From the NCBI GenBank assembly GCA_036346225.1, contig JARFIW010001216.1, positions 780,501 through 844,500 of the forward strand: DNA of 64,000 nt. Reading direction: 5' to 3'. The DNA comes from Platerodrilus igneus (Eukaryota > Arthropoda > Insecta > Coleoptera > Lycidae). The position numbers were made by a program, and so were the translations under genes. This document shows positions 1 through 11,675 of the stretch, one piece after another; position 1 is the first letter of the stretch, and the number at the start of each line of letters is the position of its first letter. The notes beneath the pieces were generated by a model. It did no database searches, was not told where the DNA came from, and was given only the letters and a program-made list of their open reading frames with translations.

Positions 1-640
1 CAACTTTTGTTGGATTTCGCTCATCTAGGAAGACCCATACAGTCGACTGTTGTTTACTTTCGGGTTCATACGAATAAATACAAGATTCATCACCAGTCTA
101 GATGTTATACACTGCGTTTGCTACACCGCAATCGTAATTTTTTGAGCATTTTTTTGCACCAATCGACACGAGTCTTTTTTTGAGCGATTGTCAAATTATG
201 TGGGATTTAACGCGCACAGCTTTTTATGTGATATGGAATCTATACTTGTCATACTAATGCCTAGGTATTCCTGAATCTCACGATAAGTCACATGACGATC
301 TTTCATTATTACTTCGCGCACAGCATCGATGTATTCTGGCACAACAGCCGATTTTGGACGACCTTCTTTAAATTCATCCGTAAGCGAACTACGATCATGA
401 TTGAATTCTCCATACTAACAATATGCAGTGGTTTTAGTTGGAGCTTCTTCCTCAAATGTCGAAATAAGTTGATTCAGGCGCTGTTGCGGAGATAATCAAA
501 AAAATCATCGCACGAAAAGGTTCACGAGTTAATTCAATTTTTTGGACGAGACGAAATTTTCAACTCAATCAAAACAAAACAAATAAAGTTCATATGGCAA
601 AATGTTATGAGTGTGTATACTGTCAAAGTTTAAGTTAGAA
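1..640 (-). pseudogene. Mariner transposase fragment (N-terminal half)
   Basis: The reverse strand encodes pieces of the N-terminal part of a mariner transposase of the SETMAR-like type: a GEFNHDRSSLTDEFKEGRPK stretch, then a second helix-turn-helix region with VREVIMKDRHVTYREI. The catalytic part lies beyond the left edge of the window. The same sequence, nearly base for base, recurs at 3753-4400, where the catalytic part is present. No continuous frame spans the fragment, and stops and frameshifts lie upstream of the GEFN motif, so it is a dead copy. Mariner transposases cut and paste DNA at TA sites; this copy cannot. Confidence 0.8.
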
Positions 641-660
641 ACGTCAGATCGCACCTAGCA

Positions 661-1345
661 ACACTAGTGTTGCCAGTTCCAGATATATATCGAGTGCCTC
701 ACGTATACTTGTATTATTATTACACAGTGTCTAATTTTTTCGGCATAACTATCCCCATTTACAAATTTCCTTTCTCTCGTTCTGCACTGATTACCATACA
801 GCCATTGCTTTCCCCCGTCTTTGGCTGCCGAAATTCGCTAATTTCTACTATACCTAATGCTAGCCCTTCCATTTCAATTTTCAAATTATCTAACTTGCCT
901 ACTTGCTTCATGCGTCTAATATTACACGCCCCGACTCACAATGTTACCAGTTCTTATTTTCTTCCTATTAGTCTTGCCGATCACATCCTCCGAAGTAGTC
1001 TGCTCCCGGCGATCCTAATAGGGAACTATTTTAGCTTCGGAATCTTTTAACCCACAGGGTACCATCATTTTAAAAGCAATTTAAGTACGTTGTATATTTG
1101 GGGGATAATGTCGCGGTTTCTCGTTGTCTTCCACATCGCAGTAGTGTATCTTACCGAACGCTTCTATGGTCTCTGACACTCTAAGTACCGAAAGAGCTGT
1201 TGTCGTCTTCGGGGAGTTGTCTTAGTCTGGTTTCTCGTTAAAAACCGCACTAAGTTGGACTCTTTAGCTCGCTGAAACTCTCAAGCCATTCTATCGTTAT
1301 GGTATTCTAGTATTTCTTCGAAGTGTATGTCTATTCAAAACGGAA
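661..1345 (-). mobile_element. RTE-like LINE 5' fragment (5' UTR plus start of endonuclease)
   Basis: This matches, on the minus strand, the 5' part of the LINE copies at 5880-6640 and 37480-38190: a UTR with the 'accgaaagag' and 'gcagtagtgt' blocks, then the stretch that leads into the endonuclease domain. It is heavily mutated and no endonuclease frame survives. It directly follows the mariner fragment and is repeated with it at 4460-5160, so the join is older than the duplication. Confidence 0.7.
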
Positions 1346-1445
1346 TTACTGTGTCAATGACATAAAATCTTTGATGGTTTAGTATAATGTTCCTTAAAGA
1401 TCGATTTGAACCAATAATACTTTAGTTACGTTGTCATACCTTGTT

Positions 1446-1935
1446 CAGTCATCATCATCATCATTAGATATTCAGTCCTGGAACTGGTTAGACGTGTACC
1501 ATCATTGTTTCCTATTCTGAACTAACCTACAGATTTCCCTGAAATTTGCACAGTCTGCATCTATCACTATCTGATCTAGGTCTACATTCACCTCTTTCTT
1601 CCTATCTTTTCTTGTAATATATCCCATACTATTCCCAAAAAATGCCTTAGAACGAAATCTGCCCTTCAGTTTCTCCTATTTTTTTTCTTTAATAGATATC
1701 CTTGGTCCCTTACTACTTCTATAACCTATTTGTTATTAACTTTGTCTGTCTATGCTATCATCCTTATACATCTGAAGTACAGCATTCCAAAAGACTGCTG
1801 CCGCTTTTCTGTCTGCTTTTCCGACTGCCCGTATTTTATAGGCATACTTTGCTGTGCTTCACACATATGCTTCCTGCATTTGACAGTATTCGTTGCCTCT
1901 TCTATGTACAAGTTAATTTTATTTTACATAAAGTA
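1446..1935 (-). mobile_element. RTE-like LINE 3' end with internal deletion
   Basis: On the minus strand this is the C-terminal end of the LINE ORF, equivalent to the NFREMCRLAQNRNQWRY region at 34946-35209, ending in a short (ATG)n tract at about 1446-1460. Short trinucleotide tails are usual for RTE-clade LINEs. Further in, at about 1880-1915, sequence matching 35760-35810 (the IEEAINTVK region) follows after a deletion. Nothing functional remains. Confidence 0.65.
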
Positions 1936-1979
1936 AACTTTAAAGTTAATTTAACAGAAAATGTTTTCGATTCATAACA

Positions 1980-3117
1980 AACTTGTTACTTTTTTTACAT
2001 GTAGGTAATTTATTTTAATTTACAAAAAAGCATCTCTAGAAAATTCAATTTACAAGTTTTTATTATCTTAACAAACAAAAATTGTCAAAGACGAATCATT
2101 CAATAATGAAATTTATACACAAGGCTATCTAAATAAAAAAATTTTGCATTTAAATGGGAGAAGAACGATTATCAAGCTTTGAAATATTCAACGACAAAGT
2201 AAAAATCACTGCAATGTAAATATTTTAAAACTTATTAAAGATTACAAATGTTGGTGCTACAGAAATTTACATAAGCAACCCGTACACCTTAATATAAAAA
2301 ACAAATGTATTTGGCAGAAACAAATTAGACAAGTTCAAAACATTTATCAAAGAATGTTAAAATAAATACGGTGATATTTCAATATAAATCACTTTATACA
2401 GCACTAATTACGAAAATAAATTATTTATAGGTTAGATTAAAAATATGAGATCTGAACGCGTTATTAGGTACAAAATTTTTAATTGCTACATAGAAATAAA
2501 TGTAATTTACATAAAATTATTCGCAAAAACAACTCAATTTCGAGTCATTAACTTTATGATAACCCAAACACTAATTATTTTCTCAAAAAACCTATCTAGA
2601 TGCGAAAAAGTTTGAATTTAAGGACTTTAAAATTAAGACACGGAATTATTATGAAATTGAACAATATTTTGCGGTTCGGTACTAAAGTTGATATTTTTAG
2701 TTTAGTTAGTAGCTCGAATAATACGAAACAGGTACTGACACAAAGGATACGCATACGTGCAATTTAAATTAATACAGCTAACTCATGATACAACCGTTAA
2801 ATTTTTAAATTGATACAGAGAAAGAAAGAGCCAACGGATGATACTTAAATTTTTAGGGTTGTTTATGATTGTTGATAAAGTTTTTATAAAGATTGTGTGA
2901 AGTAGTAATGAATGAAAAATTTTAAACCGAACAGAGCTTGTAGTAAGAATGAAGACAAGAATGTAGATAAAAACTATTTCCACATAGGTTAATTTTGTAG
3001 GGAAATTATTTTTTAATTAAGTGTAGTTTGGCAAATTTAGTTAGGTTATTATTTTTAAAATAGGAATTTAGATTTTGACGCGGATATGCATACCTAACGC
3101 ATATCACAAACATTTTG
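1980..3117. other. AT-rich stretch, no gene seen
   Basis: About 1.1 kb of very AT-rich sequence lies between the LINE tail and the next LINE fragment. The only open frames are short and have low-complexity translations. I see no recognisable domain, RNA gene or repeat. Confidence 0.6.
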
Positions 3118-3196
3118 TGAATCTTAATATATCTTCGATATCTTTGTAGATTGCTTCTACCTCTTCTTTACTGTAGCTAGAGGTGGGTATGTACAA
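3118..3196 (-). mobile_element. RTE-like LINE sliver (endonuclease)
   Basis: A fragment of about 80 bases matches 37415-37495 on the minus strand, the segment coding for the MPTSSYSNEEVEAIYKDIED part of the endonuclease. It ends abruptly next to the 3' side of the mariner copy, so it may have been cut by that insertion. Confidence 0.6.
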
Positions 3197-3239
3197 AGGA
3201 TACTACTCGATATGTATCGGGAATAAGTAACAAAAATAA

Positions 3240-4400
3240 AACTTAAGGTATGAAATCGTCTTTACTGTTTTTCAAAATATACTCCACGATGATTGATACA
3301 CTTTTGCATACGTTGGAACCAATTTTCATAGCAGTTGTTCTATTCTGATTGAGATATTTCCCAAAAAAAGGATTTCGAACACATCAATCGCTTCTTGTGG
3401 TGCCGAAAATCGTTATCCACGCAGTTTGTTCTTCACATGTGAGAACAAAAAAAATTATTAGATGCCAAATAAGGACTATACGACGGATAACCCATCAATT
3501 CGATGTTTTGAGTGCTCAAATAGTCACTTGTTTGAGCCGATGTGTGAGAGCTCGCATTGTCATGATGTAGAATGATTCGGCATCGTCGGTGTATTTCTCT
3601 TACTTCTCCGAAAACTTGTGGCAAACAAATGGTTGTATATCAAGCAGAATTAACTGTTCTACGATCCTCTAAAGCAACGGTCGTGCCATGCCCATTTATT
3701 CCTAAAAAACAGGTAACCATTTTCTTCGAAGTGCTTGGAGCGCAGACAGCTTTTGTTGGATTTCGCTCATCTGAGAAGACCCATACAGTCGACTGTTGTT
3801 TACTTTCGGGTTCATACGAATAAATGCAAGATTCGTCACCAGTATAGATGTTATTCACTGCGTTTGCTACACCGCAATCGTATTTTTTGAGCATTTCTTT
3901 GCACCAATCAACACGAGTCCTTTTTTGAGCGATTGTCAAATTATGTGGGATCCAACGCGCACAGCTTTTTCACAGCTAAATGTTCATGTAATATGGAATG
4001 TATACTTGTCATACTAATGCCTAGGTATGCCTGAATCTCACGATAAGTCACATGACGATCTTTCATTATTACTTCGCACACAGCATCGATGTATTCTGGC
4101 ACAACAGCCGATTTTGGACGACCTTCTTTAAATTCATCCGTAAGCGAACTACGATCATGATTGAATTCTCCATACTAACAATATGCAGTGGTTTTAGTTG
4201 GAGCTTCTTCCTTAAATGTCGAAATAAGTTGATTCAGGCGCTGTTGCGGAGATAATCAAAAAAATCATCGCACGAAAATGTTCACGAGTTAATTCAATTT
4301 TTTGGACGAGACGAAATTTTCAACTCAATCAAAACAAAACAAATAGTGTTCATATCGCAAAATGTTATGAGTATGTATACTGTCAAAAATGTCAAACTTT
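3240..4400 (-). pseudogene. Mariner transposase pseudogene, nearly full length
   Basis: Read on the minus strand from about 4300 to 3240. In order: N-terminal helix-turn-helix pieces (4050-4300, frameshifted), then a frame at 3640-3939 with the first catalytic aspartate in TGDES and the WVFSDERNPTKAV block, then 3433-3624 with the second aspartate in HHDNASSHTS, then a C-terminus ending near CINHRG (about 3280-3310). The third catalytic aspartate, usually in YSPDLAPND, reads YSPYLASNN here, so D is replaced by Y. With this and the frameshifts the enzyme is inactive. The length fits a ~1.2-kb mariner. I could not fix the terminal inverted repeats. Confidence 0.88.
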
Positions 4401-5436
4401 AAGTTAGAAACGTCAGACCGCACTTAGCAACTCTAGTGTTGTCAGTTCCAGATATATATCGAGTGCCCCACGTATATTTGTATTATTATTACACAGTGTC
4501 TAATTCTTTCGGCATAACTATCCTCATTTACAAATTTCCTTTCTCTGGTTCTGCACTGATTATCATATATCCATTGCTTTCCCCCGCCTTTGGCTACCGA
4601 ACTTCGCTAATCCCTACTATACCTAATGCTAGCCCTTCCATTTCAATTTTCAAATTATCTAACTTGCCCACTTGCTTCATGCGTCTAATATAACACGCCC
4701 CGACTCACAATGTTACCAGTTCTTATTTTCTTCTTATTAGGCTTGCCGATTACATCCTCCGAAGTAGTCTGCTCCCGACGATGTAAATAGAGAACTATTG
4801 TTGCTTCGGAATCTTTTAACCCACAGGATACCATCACTTTAAAAGCAATTTAAGTACGATGTATATTTGGGGGGGAGGGTAATGTCGCGGTTTCTTGTTG
4901 TCTTCCACATCGCAGTAGTGTATCTTACCGAACGATTCTATGGTCTCTGACACTCTAAGTACCGAAAGAGCTTTTGTCCTCTTTCGGGGAGTTGTCTTAG
5001 TCTGGTTTCTCGTTAAAACCGCACTAAGTTGGACTCTTTAGCTCGCTGAAACTCTCAAGCCATTCTACCGTTATGGTATTCTAGTATTTCTTCGAAGTGT
5101 ATGTCTATTCAAAACGGAATTACTGTGTCAATGACATAAACTCTTTGATGGTTTAGTATAATGTTCCTTAAAGATCGATTTGAACCAATAATACTTTAGT
5201 TACTTGGTCATACCTTGTTCAGTCATCATCATCATCATTAGATATTCAGTCCTGGAACTGGTTAGACGCGTACCATCATTGTTTCCTATTCTGAACTAAC
5301 CTACAGATTTCCCTGAAATTTGCACAGTCTGCATCTATCAATATCTGATCTAGGTCTACATCTACCTCTTACTTCCTATCTCTGCTTGTAATATATCCCA
5401 TAATATTCCCCAAAAATGCCTTAGAACGAATTCTGT
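3753..5436. repeat. Direct repeat, unit 2 (mariner + LINE composite)
   Basis: Second copy of the block at 1-1665. This copy retains the rest of the mariner gene on its left. Differences are scattered substitutions and short indels, for example an extra 'aaaatgtcaa' near 4385. The shared segment includes a LINE 5' fragment (about 4460-5160) and the (ATG)n LINE tail at about 5222. Confidence 0.8.
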
Positions 5437-6640
5437 CCTTCTATATTGACGTTTCCTCTCGCGTCCCTTTTATTTTTGCTATACGGTTTTATATCCCTAA
5501 AATTGATTCTAATTAGTTTGTATGCTTCATCTGTCTTTCATACTTCCATCTTGGTTTGTACCTCTTTGCACTTTTCTTCAATCCATTGTTCTTTAGCTTT
5601 CCTGCATTTACGAATAATTTCTCATTTTCGTCTTCTAGCACGATGTTGAAATATTGTGTTTGTGATAATTACGTTGTTCTTGTTGCACAATTCTAGCAGT
5701 TTATTGCCCCTGTCGTTTCTCGTGCCTAAACCAAATAATTCTACTACCGCTCTTTCCTTACCCTCACCTGCTACTGCTTTAAAATCCCCGTATTTATTAA
5801 ACTTTCACGTCCTTTTACGTATCATTGTATGTCTTCGATATCTTTGTAGATTGCTTCTACCTGTTCGTCACTGTAGCTAGATGTAGGCATGTATACTTGT
5901 ATTATTACTGTGTTTACCGGTTTGGATTCTAATCTAACCATGAGTACTCTTTCGTTCTTTTGTAAGTAATTTTTTACGCAGTATCCTGTCTTTTTCCTCA
6001 TAACTATCCCCACGCCCAAATTTCCTTTCTTTGCTCCTGTATGAATTACCCTGAAGTCCCCACTCAAAAAAACCCCCGCCGCCGGTCACCGAACTTCGCT
6101 GATCCCTACTATGTCTAGTGCTAACCTATTCATTTCGATTTTTAGGTTCTCTAGCTTACCTACTTGCTTCATACTTCTAACATTCCACGCTCCGACTCGC
6201 AAAATGTTTTCGACTCCTAGTCTGAACTTTCCAATCGCATCCTCCGAAGTAGTCCCCTACCGGAGAGCCGAATGTTGGACTATTTTAACTCCGGAATCTT
6301 TTACCCCCAGAGAATGCCATCATTTTAAAACAATTTATGTACGCTGTGTACTTGGGAGGTAATGTGCTGGTTTCCCGATGCCTTCCACATCGCGGTAGCG
6401 TGTCTTAGACTGCCATATCGACCTCTATGGTCTCTAACAATCTAAGTACCGAAAGAGCCTCTTTCGGGGACCTGTCTTAGTCTGGTTCGTCACTAACGAC
6501 CTTACTACTTTGGTTGGACCTGTAGCTTGGCTCTTTAGCACATTAGAACACGCAAGCCATTTCACCTGTTTTAGTAATCTAGAATTTTGGCAAGGTGCAG
6601 GTCCATTCGAAATGGGCTGAGTCATGTTACAATTTTATTT
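5222..6640 (-). mobile_element. RTE-like LINE copy with large internal deletion
   Basis: On the minus strand this runs from a 5' UTR (about 6340-6640) through an endonuclease start (5822-6067: MRKKTGYCVKNYLQKNER, PVNTVIIQVYMPTSSY) and further endonuclease pieces (5640-5820), to part of the post-endonuclease region (5446-5640), then jumps to the 3' tail (5222-5436). Most of the reverse transcriptase is missing. Compared with the long copy at 34141-38197, more than 2 kb are deleted. The GDFN and SDH-type endonuclease motifs are not in one frame, so it is inactive. Confidence 0.75.
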
Positions 6641-7115
6641 TTGATTCATATGGTTTTTCCCATAACTTCACCCCTCCCCCAAGTTTTAATATTTAAGCTT
6701 TAATCTAGTATTCATTTCAATTGTCCTTCTCTGCATGTCTCATCTACTATAAAGTTAAATTCTTTTTCCTGTAGCATGTTGTCCATTCGGACAAAACTAA
6801 GCCGCTATAAACAAAATATTGTGCATTTAGATTTAGTATGGGTTTTCAATCCCTTTGTTTTTGGGATTTATTCTCTTCTAATTATATAACTTTGTTACTA
6901 TTATTGTAATGTGTCACCGATTTTTCGCTTATGATAAGTGACTCCCTTTAAAAAATCTTATGAAATAATTTCTAGTAATTAAACCTTATGTACTTTTAAG
7001 ACCCGAAGATGGCACCGGCTGAGTACTGAAACTGGTAGAGATATATATTTTAAAATACTGTATAAATTAAAATTTAATATATTAGCCCAGCTGTGGTGGC
7101 TATTTTGGTCAAAAT
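6641..7115. other. Unassigned spacer
   Basis: AT-rich sequence between the LINE 5' end and the left terminal inverted repeat of the DNA transposon. I see no coding or repeat signal. Confidence 0.5.
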
Positions 7116-7212
7116 AATTACCCGGCTTAAAATTTCTACACAAAGTGTTAGATTGGGTACTAAACTTGTCTAAAAGTTTAAATTTCTTCAAATGGGGGTC
7201 TAGCAACCCCCC
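7116..7212 (+). repeat. Left terminal inverted repeat of the DNA transposon
   Basis: Starts AATTACC. By eye it matches the reverse complement of 23715-23814 over about 97 bases with gaps. Shared blocks include 'acaaagt', 'ttagattgggt', 'ctaaaagtt' and 'tagcaa' followed by a run of C. This is far longer than chance allows. Confidence 0.8.
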
Positions 7213-7590
7213 TAAAAATCCCTTTTCCGCGAAAAAATGTTCGTTGCTCTCTCACATCCGGGATTCAAAAAATTTGAAAAAACACTATCATAAATTAAGA
7301 AGCTTACATAATTTCGAAAAAAAAGTTCTTTACGGATTTTTCATATCTGCAATAGTTTTGCCGCAATCGCTTTCCCCAGTAAACATGAAATTTTGCGCGC
7401 GAAATTTTCGTGCGCTAAATTTCAGTAGGCTACTTTTTTTTATAAAAAGTGATATTTTCAACATTTATGTAATATATTTTTAAAAATTATAGCAGGGCAT
7501 TGGAAGTCAACATATACACTATGTTTTTGTATTTTTCAAAGTTTTCCAATTTTTCTTAGTAATAAATTTTACATCATAAATCCAAGATTT

Positions 7591-9314
7591 GTGAAAAAAG
7601 ATGCTATAGAAGTAATTCCTGAATCATTGCGTAATTTAATTTACGAAATTACTCTGCGCAAGATCAGCAAATTGACTCATTCCATAATCTCCATAACACG
7701 TCCAAAATCATTTTTATCATTTCTTCAAGTTGAAATTGATGTCATGTTATATTGGAAATTTGGATCGAAAAGCATAATAAATATTTTGCACAATCTTGCA
7801 GCTTGTGCTACTTACGGCGAAGCGACGAAATATCAGAATAGCGCTTTGATGGGTAATTCTTATACTATAAAAAGGGGGTACTTCAGCCAATTTGTTTTTG
7901 ACAACGCTGATTTCAATACGAATACCCTTGACGGAAAGAATACGATGCACAGTATAGCAGGAATTCAAATTACGACACAAAAACAAGAACCAATAAAGCG
8001 ACTGAAAAAGTACCGAAAATAAAAGAGATAACTGATAAAAATAAATTAGATTTTTGTCACTACGAAAAAATATCAACACGTCCGGATATGAAGTAATATC
8101 AGTTAAAAAACAAACGATTTGCGAAGTAAATGATTTCAACCTTTCAAATGCAGATACATTATGGTCTTTTAGCAAAAGTCATCCTGAAAACTTAAAAAAA
8201 AAATTCCTGGCTGAATGGATTTATGTCAATACTCACTGACAATATAGAGTTTTCAAAAAGTAAAATAATATGTTTACCTTTTGTTAATAAACCACCGTCG
8301 AATCCAAGTACAAAATTCTCTGTATTAAAATATGCAGCAATAAAAGCCAAGGAACAGGACATATTTAAACGTTTTGTCACTTTTGACCAACCACTGTTTC
8401 AGAAGGCTTCTGAAATAGTCAAAAATTACAATAGTTAAAATAAAATTTTTGATGACGTGATAATGAGACTCTGCGGATTTCATCTACTCATGTCTTTTAA
8501 GTGTTGCATAGGATATGTCATGGCCGGGAGTGGAATCGAAGAAGCACTTTCAATTTGCTACGTTCCATGCTCTATCAAAAAAATGCTAACTGGCCATGCT
8601 TGTGGTCGCGCTTTTCGGGACAAACATTGCTCATGTTGTCTTTAGTTAAAATAATTTTCTCAGAAATTGAAATTTCAGATGATACAGAAAACACTAGAGC
8701 AAAATTTGGATGATGTTCAGAAGGGAAAGTCTCCTATTTTAAAAAATTTCAGTTACAAAATGTCTTAACTCTACATAAAATTTTTTTATCCAAAGTAGAA
8801 GATACCGTTAATCGAGGTAAACATCCAACTTTTGGATTACTTACTTAAAAATGGTTATAGTGGCAAAATCTTTCACGAGAACTGAAAAAATGGGTGATAT
8901 GAGAATGCAGTTGAGAATAATTTCTCAAATGTTAGCACACTTTCATTCAACCGGTCATCATCACTATGCAAAATCAGCTCATATTTATGTCCAGAAAATA
9001 AAATCGTTCATAAGCAAAATGGACAAGAAAATCGAAGAAATCAAATTCGACGAAATAGATGAACAACAGGCTGCTTGGTTTTCAGAATATTGAAAGTTTA
9101 TGGATTGCGGATTTTGTACTAAACATCGTATTAATTCATTTTGGTCAGAAAACTTCACTGATATGATAATTGAGCAAGCTTTAATGAGAGTGATAAAAAT
9201 CGAGGGTGGAATCATTGGCAGAAGTACCTCTGTTAGCACCCAGACGAAATTCATTCTTGGAATGCCATTTGCTTTAGACGTTTGCACAAGTGTCGAAAAT
9301 TATTGTAATGTTAC
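7591..9314 (+). pseudogene. Transposon protein, 5' half (uncharacterised family with DNAD..LDGKNT motif)
   Basis: Successive open pieces in several frames follow the order of one known family. At 7591-8022: FVFDNADFNTNTLDGKNTMH. At 8054-8215: a weakly conserved linker. At 8223-8438: CLPFVNKPPSN and VTFDQPLFQKASEIV. At 8457-8645: GFHLLMSFKCCIGYVMAGSG followed by MLTGHACGRAF. At 8851-9093: a linker with HFHSTGHHHYAK. At 9100-9314: FWSENFTDMIIEQALMR and IIGRSTS. At least five frame changes or stops break it. The last frame is cut at codons N-V after GTTAC and resumes in phase at 21630, the far side of the BEL element. I recognise the family from insect and cnidarian proteomes but know no proven function; a role as transposase is inference. 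Confidence 0.72.
9310..9314. other. Target site duplication GTTAC (left copy) of the BEL element
   Basis: GTTAC at 9310-9314 recurs at 21630-21634, immediately outside the two LTRs. Five bases is the usual size for BEL/Pao. Removing the element and one GTTAC restores phase between the two halves of the interrupted gene. Confidence 0.85.
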
Positions 9315-9712
9315 TGAATGTATGGGATGTTAAGGTGATATACATATGTTAATTATAGGGAAGGACCAATTGCTTTTTGTAGCAATACCGATGGCAGTGG
9401 AGCGGTTATGTAATAAATAAAGCAACTACAACGAACTACTTAATAAAGGGTATAAATACCTTAAAGCCTGTGCCGCTCGGGGCAATAAAAGTTCACACAC
9501 AAAAGGTTCGCGGACAACCAAGAACACGCACGTTGGGCGATGGTGTCGCTTCCAAAAGCTCTCATACAACTCTCTTCTGTAACGGTTCGAGTACGACTGT
9601 CACTTCACGCCCTCGCACTAATGGCATAAAATGTTTCACTAAAACTGTAGGGTACCCGCACTACTGGTGTTTATTGTCAACCACTACCAACTTGTTCAAT
9701 GACGACGTAACA
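9315..9712 (-). repeat. 3' LTR of the BEL/Pao element
   Basis: Plus-strand ends are TGAATGTATGG...GACGTAACA, so the minus strand reads TGTTACG...CATTCA. It contains AATAAA-type A-rich stretches and a 'tataaatacc' box. It aligns along its whole length with 21231-21629. Confidence 0.88.
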
Positions 9713-9876
9713 TACCGCCAACCAAATTCATAGAATTTTGAAAAGGAGGGAAGTAGGTTGGGTGAAGGAAATCACATGGGATTTGACCTTGCTAGGAAAA
9801 ACAGGTAACGAAAGATAGGGTAGTACACTACAGCGAGCGATATTACCAACTATGCAAAATATAAAATATATATATA
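9713..9876. other. BEL 3' untranslated remnant left of the Penelope insertion
   Basis: About 160 bases of BEL sequence upstream of its 3' LTR (on the minus strand) end in an (AT)n run at 9866-9881 where the Penelope element joins. The minus strand just before the LTR, TTTGGTTGGCGGTA, would be a weak polypurine tract. Confidence 0.5.
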
Positions 9877-10062
9877 TATATAAACAACTGATTTGATTAA
9901 AATCTTGGGATGCACTCGTTCTACCAGATAAAACTACAGCGTCAAATTGTAATTTTTATTCAACGTTTCGGCATTGACTTTATGCCTTCTTCATAGACTG
10001 AAAAATTTAATGAAGATTATTACAATTAAAATCAAACAGTTAAGCTGTGTACTTACATAAAT
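9877..10062 (-). repeat. Inverted 5' piece of the Penelope pseudo-LTR
   Basis: This is the reverse complement of about 12036-12217. It ends exactly where copy 1 begins (10062/10063); the body then corresponds to 13088 onward in the full copy. It carries the reverse complement of the GGCAT...ATGCC-GAAAC motif (about 9965-9995). Confidence 0.85.
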
Positions 10063-11675
10063 CATCTTAGATAAACAAGATTATTTAACTAAATCCAACG
10101 AATTGCTTGATGATAAAATGATATATAAAAAACTCAATAGGGATCCGACGTTCACTATACAAAAGAAGGTAAACGATCACATTAAACTTCTGTTCAACCA
10201 ATCTATGATCACACCTAATGATAAACAAGACCTAATAAAAAATAACTGCAGTCCAGGCAAATATTATGGTTTGCCCAAAATTCACAAAACTGGTATACCT
10301 CTTAGACCGATTATTTCCTGTATTAATTCTCCTACTTATAATGTTGCTGCCTTTTTGTCGAAAATTTTAAAAAATTCCTTTCCGTTAGAGAGGTGGAACC
10401 TTAAGGATACTTTTTCATTTGTAGACGGTTACAGACAGTTTCAATTACCTCCCGATCATATCCTGATTTCTTTAGATGTCCGCTCTTTGTTTACTAATAT
10501 TCCCATTGAGTTAGTAGTGAGTATTATCACGGAGAAATGGAACCAAATTCAACCACATTGTAATCTGGATTTGAAATCGTTTTTATCAACGATTGACCTA
10601 GTTTTTAACAACACATACTTTATCTTTAACTCCACATATTACCTTCAGACCTTTGGCACACCTATGGGCTCTCCACTGTCGCCTATCATTGCTCAAGTCG
10701 TCATGGATTCTTTACTAGAGTCTGTCATGAATTTACTTCCTTTTGACATTCCCTTCATTGTCAAATATGTGGATGACATCTTATGTTCCGTGCCTGAACA
10801 TTTGATAGAGTATACAGTGTATATTTTCAACAGCTATAATTCTAATTTGGTTTTTACATATGAAAAAGAAGTTGACCAAAGTATCCCATTTCTAGACACA
10901 TTGGTGATTAGATCGCCCACCAATACGTTGCTTTTTGATATCTACAAGAAACCTACTGACTCTGGGAGGTATATTAATTATCACTCCAACCATACGTTCG
11001 CTCATAAAATTAACACCATTATTGGTTTAAAACACCGTATTACCAGAATATGTGAGCCAGACTTGCTTCGTAAAATTTAAAACAATTGGAATTTACTTTG
11101 GTGAATAATGCATATCCCAAACCTCTTATAAAACGATTATTGTATACAAAACACCTACCAATTTCAACACTAGATCGATCAGAGGGAAAAAATTCAGAAA
11201 CTACCTTACATTCAAAATCTAACACCTCAACTTGCCAAGATTTTGAAGCAACCGGACTTGTTTATCGCATGCGCCTATAAAAATCGATAGGTAGTTTGTT
11301 TACAAAATAAAAGATAGCACAGATAAGTCTCTGTGTAGCAACGTTATTTACAAAATACAATGTAGTTGCAAAAAAACGTACGTTGGTCAGACAAAACAGT
11401 GGCTAAAGAATCGCATCATACAACACAAAAGTGATGCCAGGATTGGAAAATCTAATTGTGCTCTTGCGTCACATTTGCACAATACTAAACATACAGCGAA
11501 TTTTGAGAATACCACTATATTAGATATAGAATCCAATTATTATAAGAGACTTTTCTTGGAATCTTTCTATATTCAGCAACAACCGAATCCACTAAATAAC
11601 AAACTGGATATGAACAACTTGAATACGGTCTACTCTGCGCTCTACAAATTTAATAACGGCCATTTTCGCAAATAG
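10063..11675 (+). pseudogene. Penelope-like RT/GIY-YIG ORF, copy 1, 5'-truncated and frameshifted
   Basis: Nearly identical to 13088-14705. The RT part is open from 10103 to 11080 (YGLPKIHK, GTPMGSPLSPII, KYVDDIL). It then loses frame through the loss of one A at about 11073 ('cgtaaaattt' versus 'cgtaaaaattt' in copy 2). More one-base losses follow near 11183-11200, 11275 and 11307, all in runs of A or G. It lacks the first ~280 codons. One coding difference in the RT is SNLVF here versus SNWVF in copy 2. The clustering of losses in homopolymers could be decay or sequencing error. Confidence 0.88.

Larger units (their letters stand above)
1..1665. repeat. Direct repeat, unit 1 (mariner + LINE composite)
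   Basis: Bases 1-1665 align almost without interruption to 3753-5436, across the mariner fragment, the LINE 5' fragment, an unnamed linker and the (ATG)n LINE tail. Homology stops after the shared 'gccttagaacgaa', where unit 1 continues into one LINE deletion form and unit 2 into another. The unit probably begins left of the window. Confidence 0.8.

Noticed and set aside
667..1050. 127-codon plus-strand ORF
   Set aside because: It is the antisense of a degraded LINE 5' region, and the same shadow recurs at 4436-4693.
3433..3939. A host SETMAR-like gene
   Set aside because: Only mariner transposase is present, with no SET domain, and it is broken and duplicated.
9328..9712. LTR starting at TGTTAAGG rather than TGAATG
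   Set aside because: The similarity extends 13 bases further left in both copies, and GTTAC flanks only the longer form.
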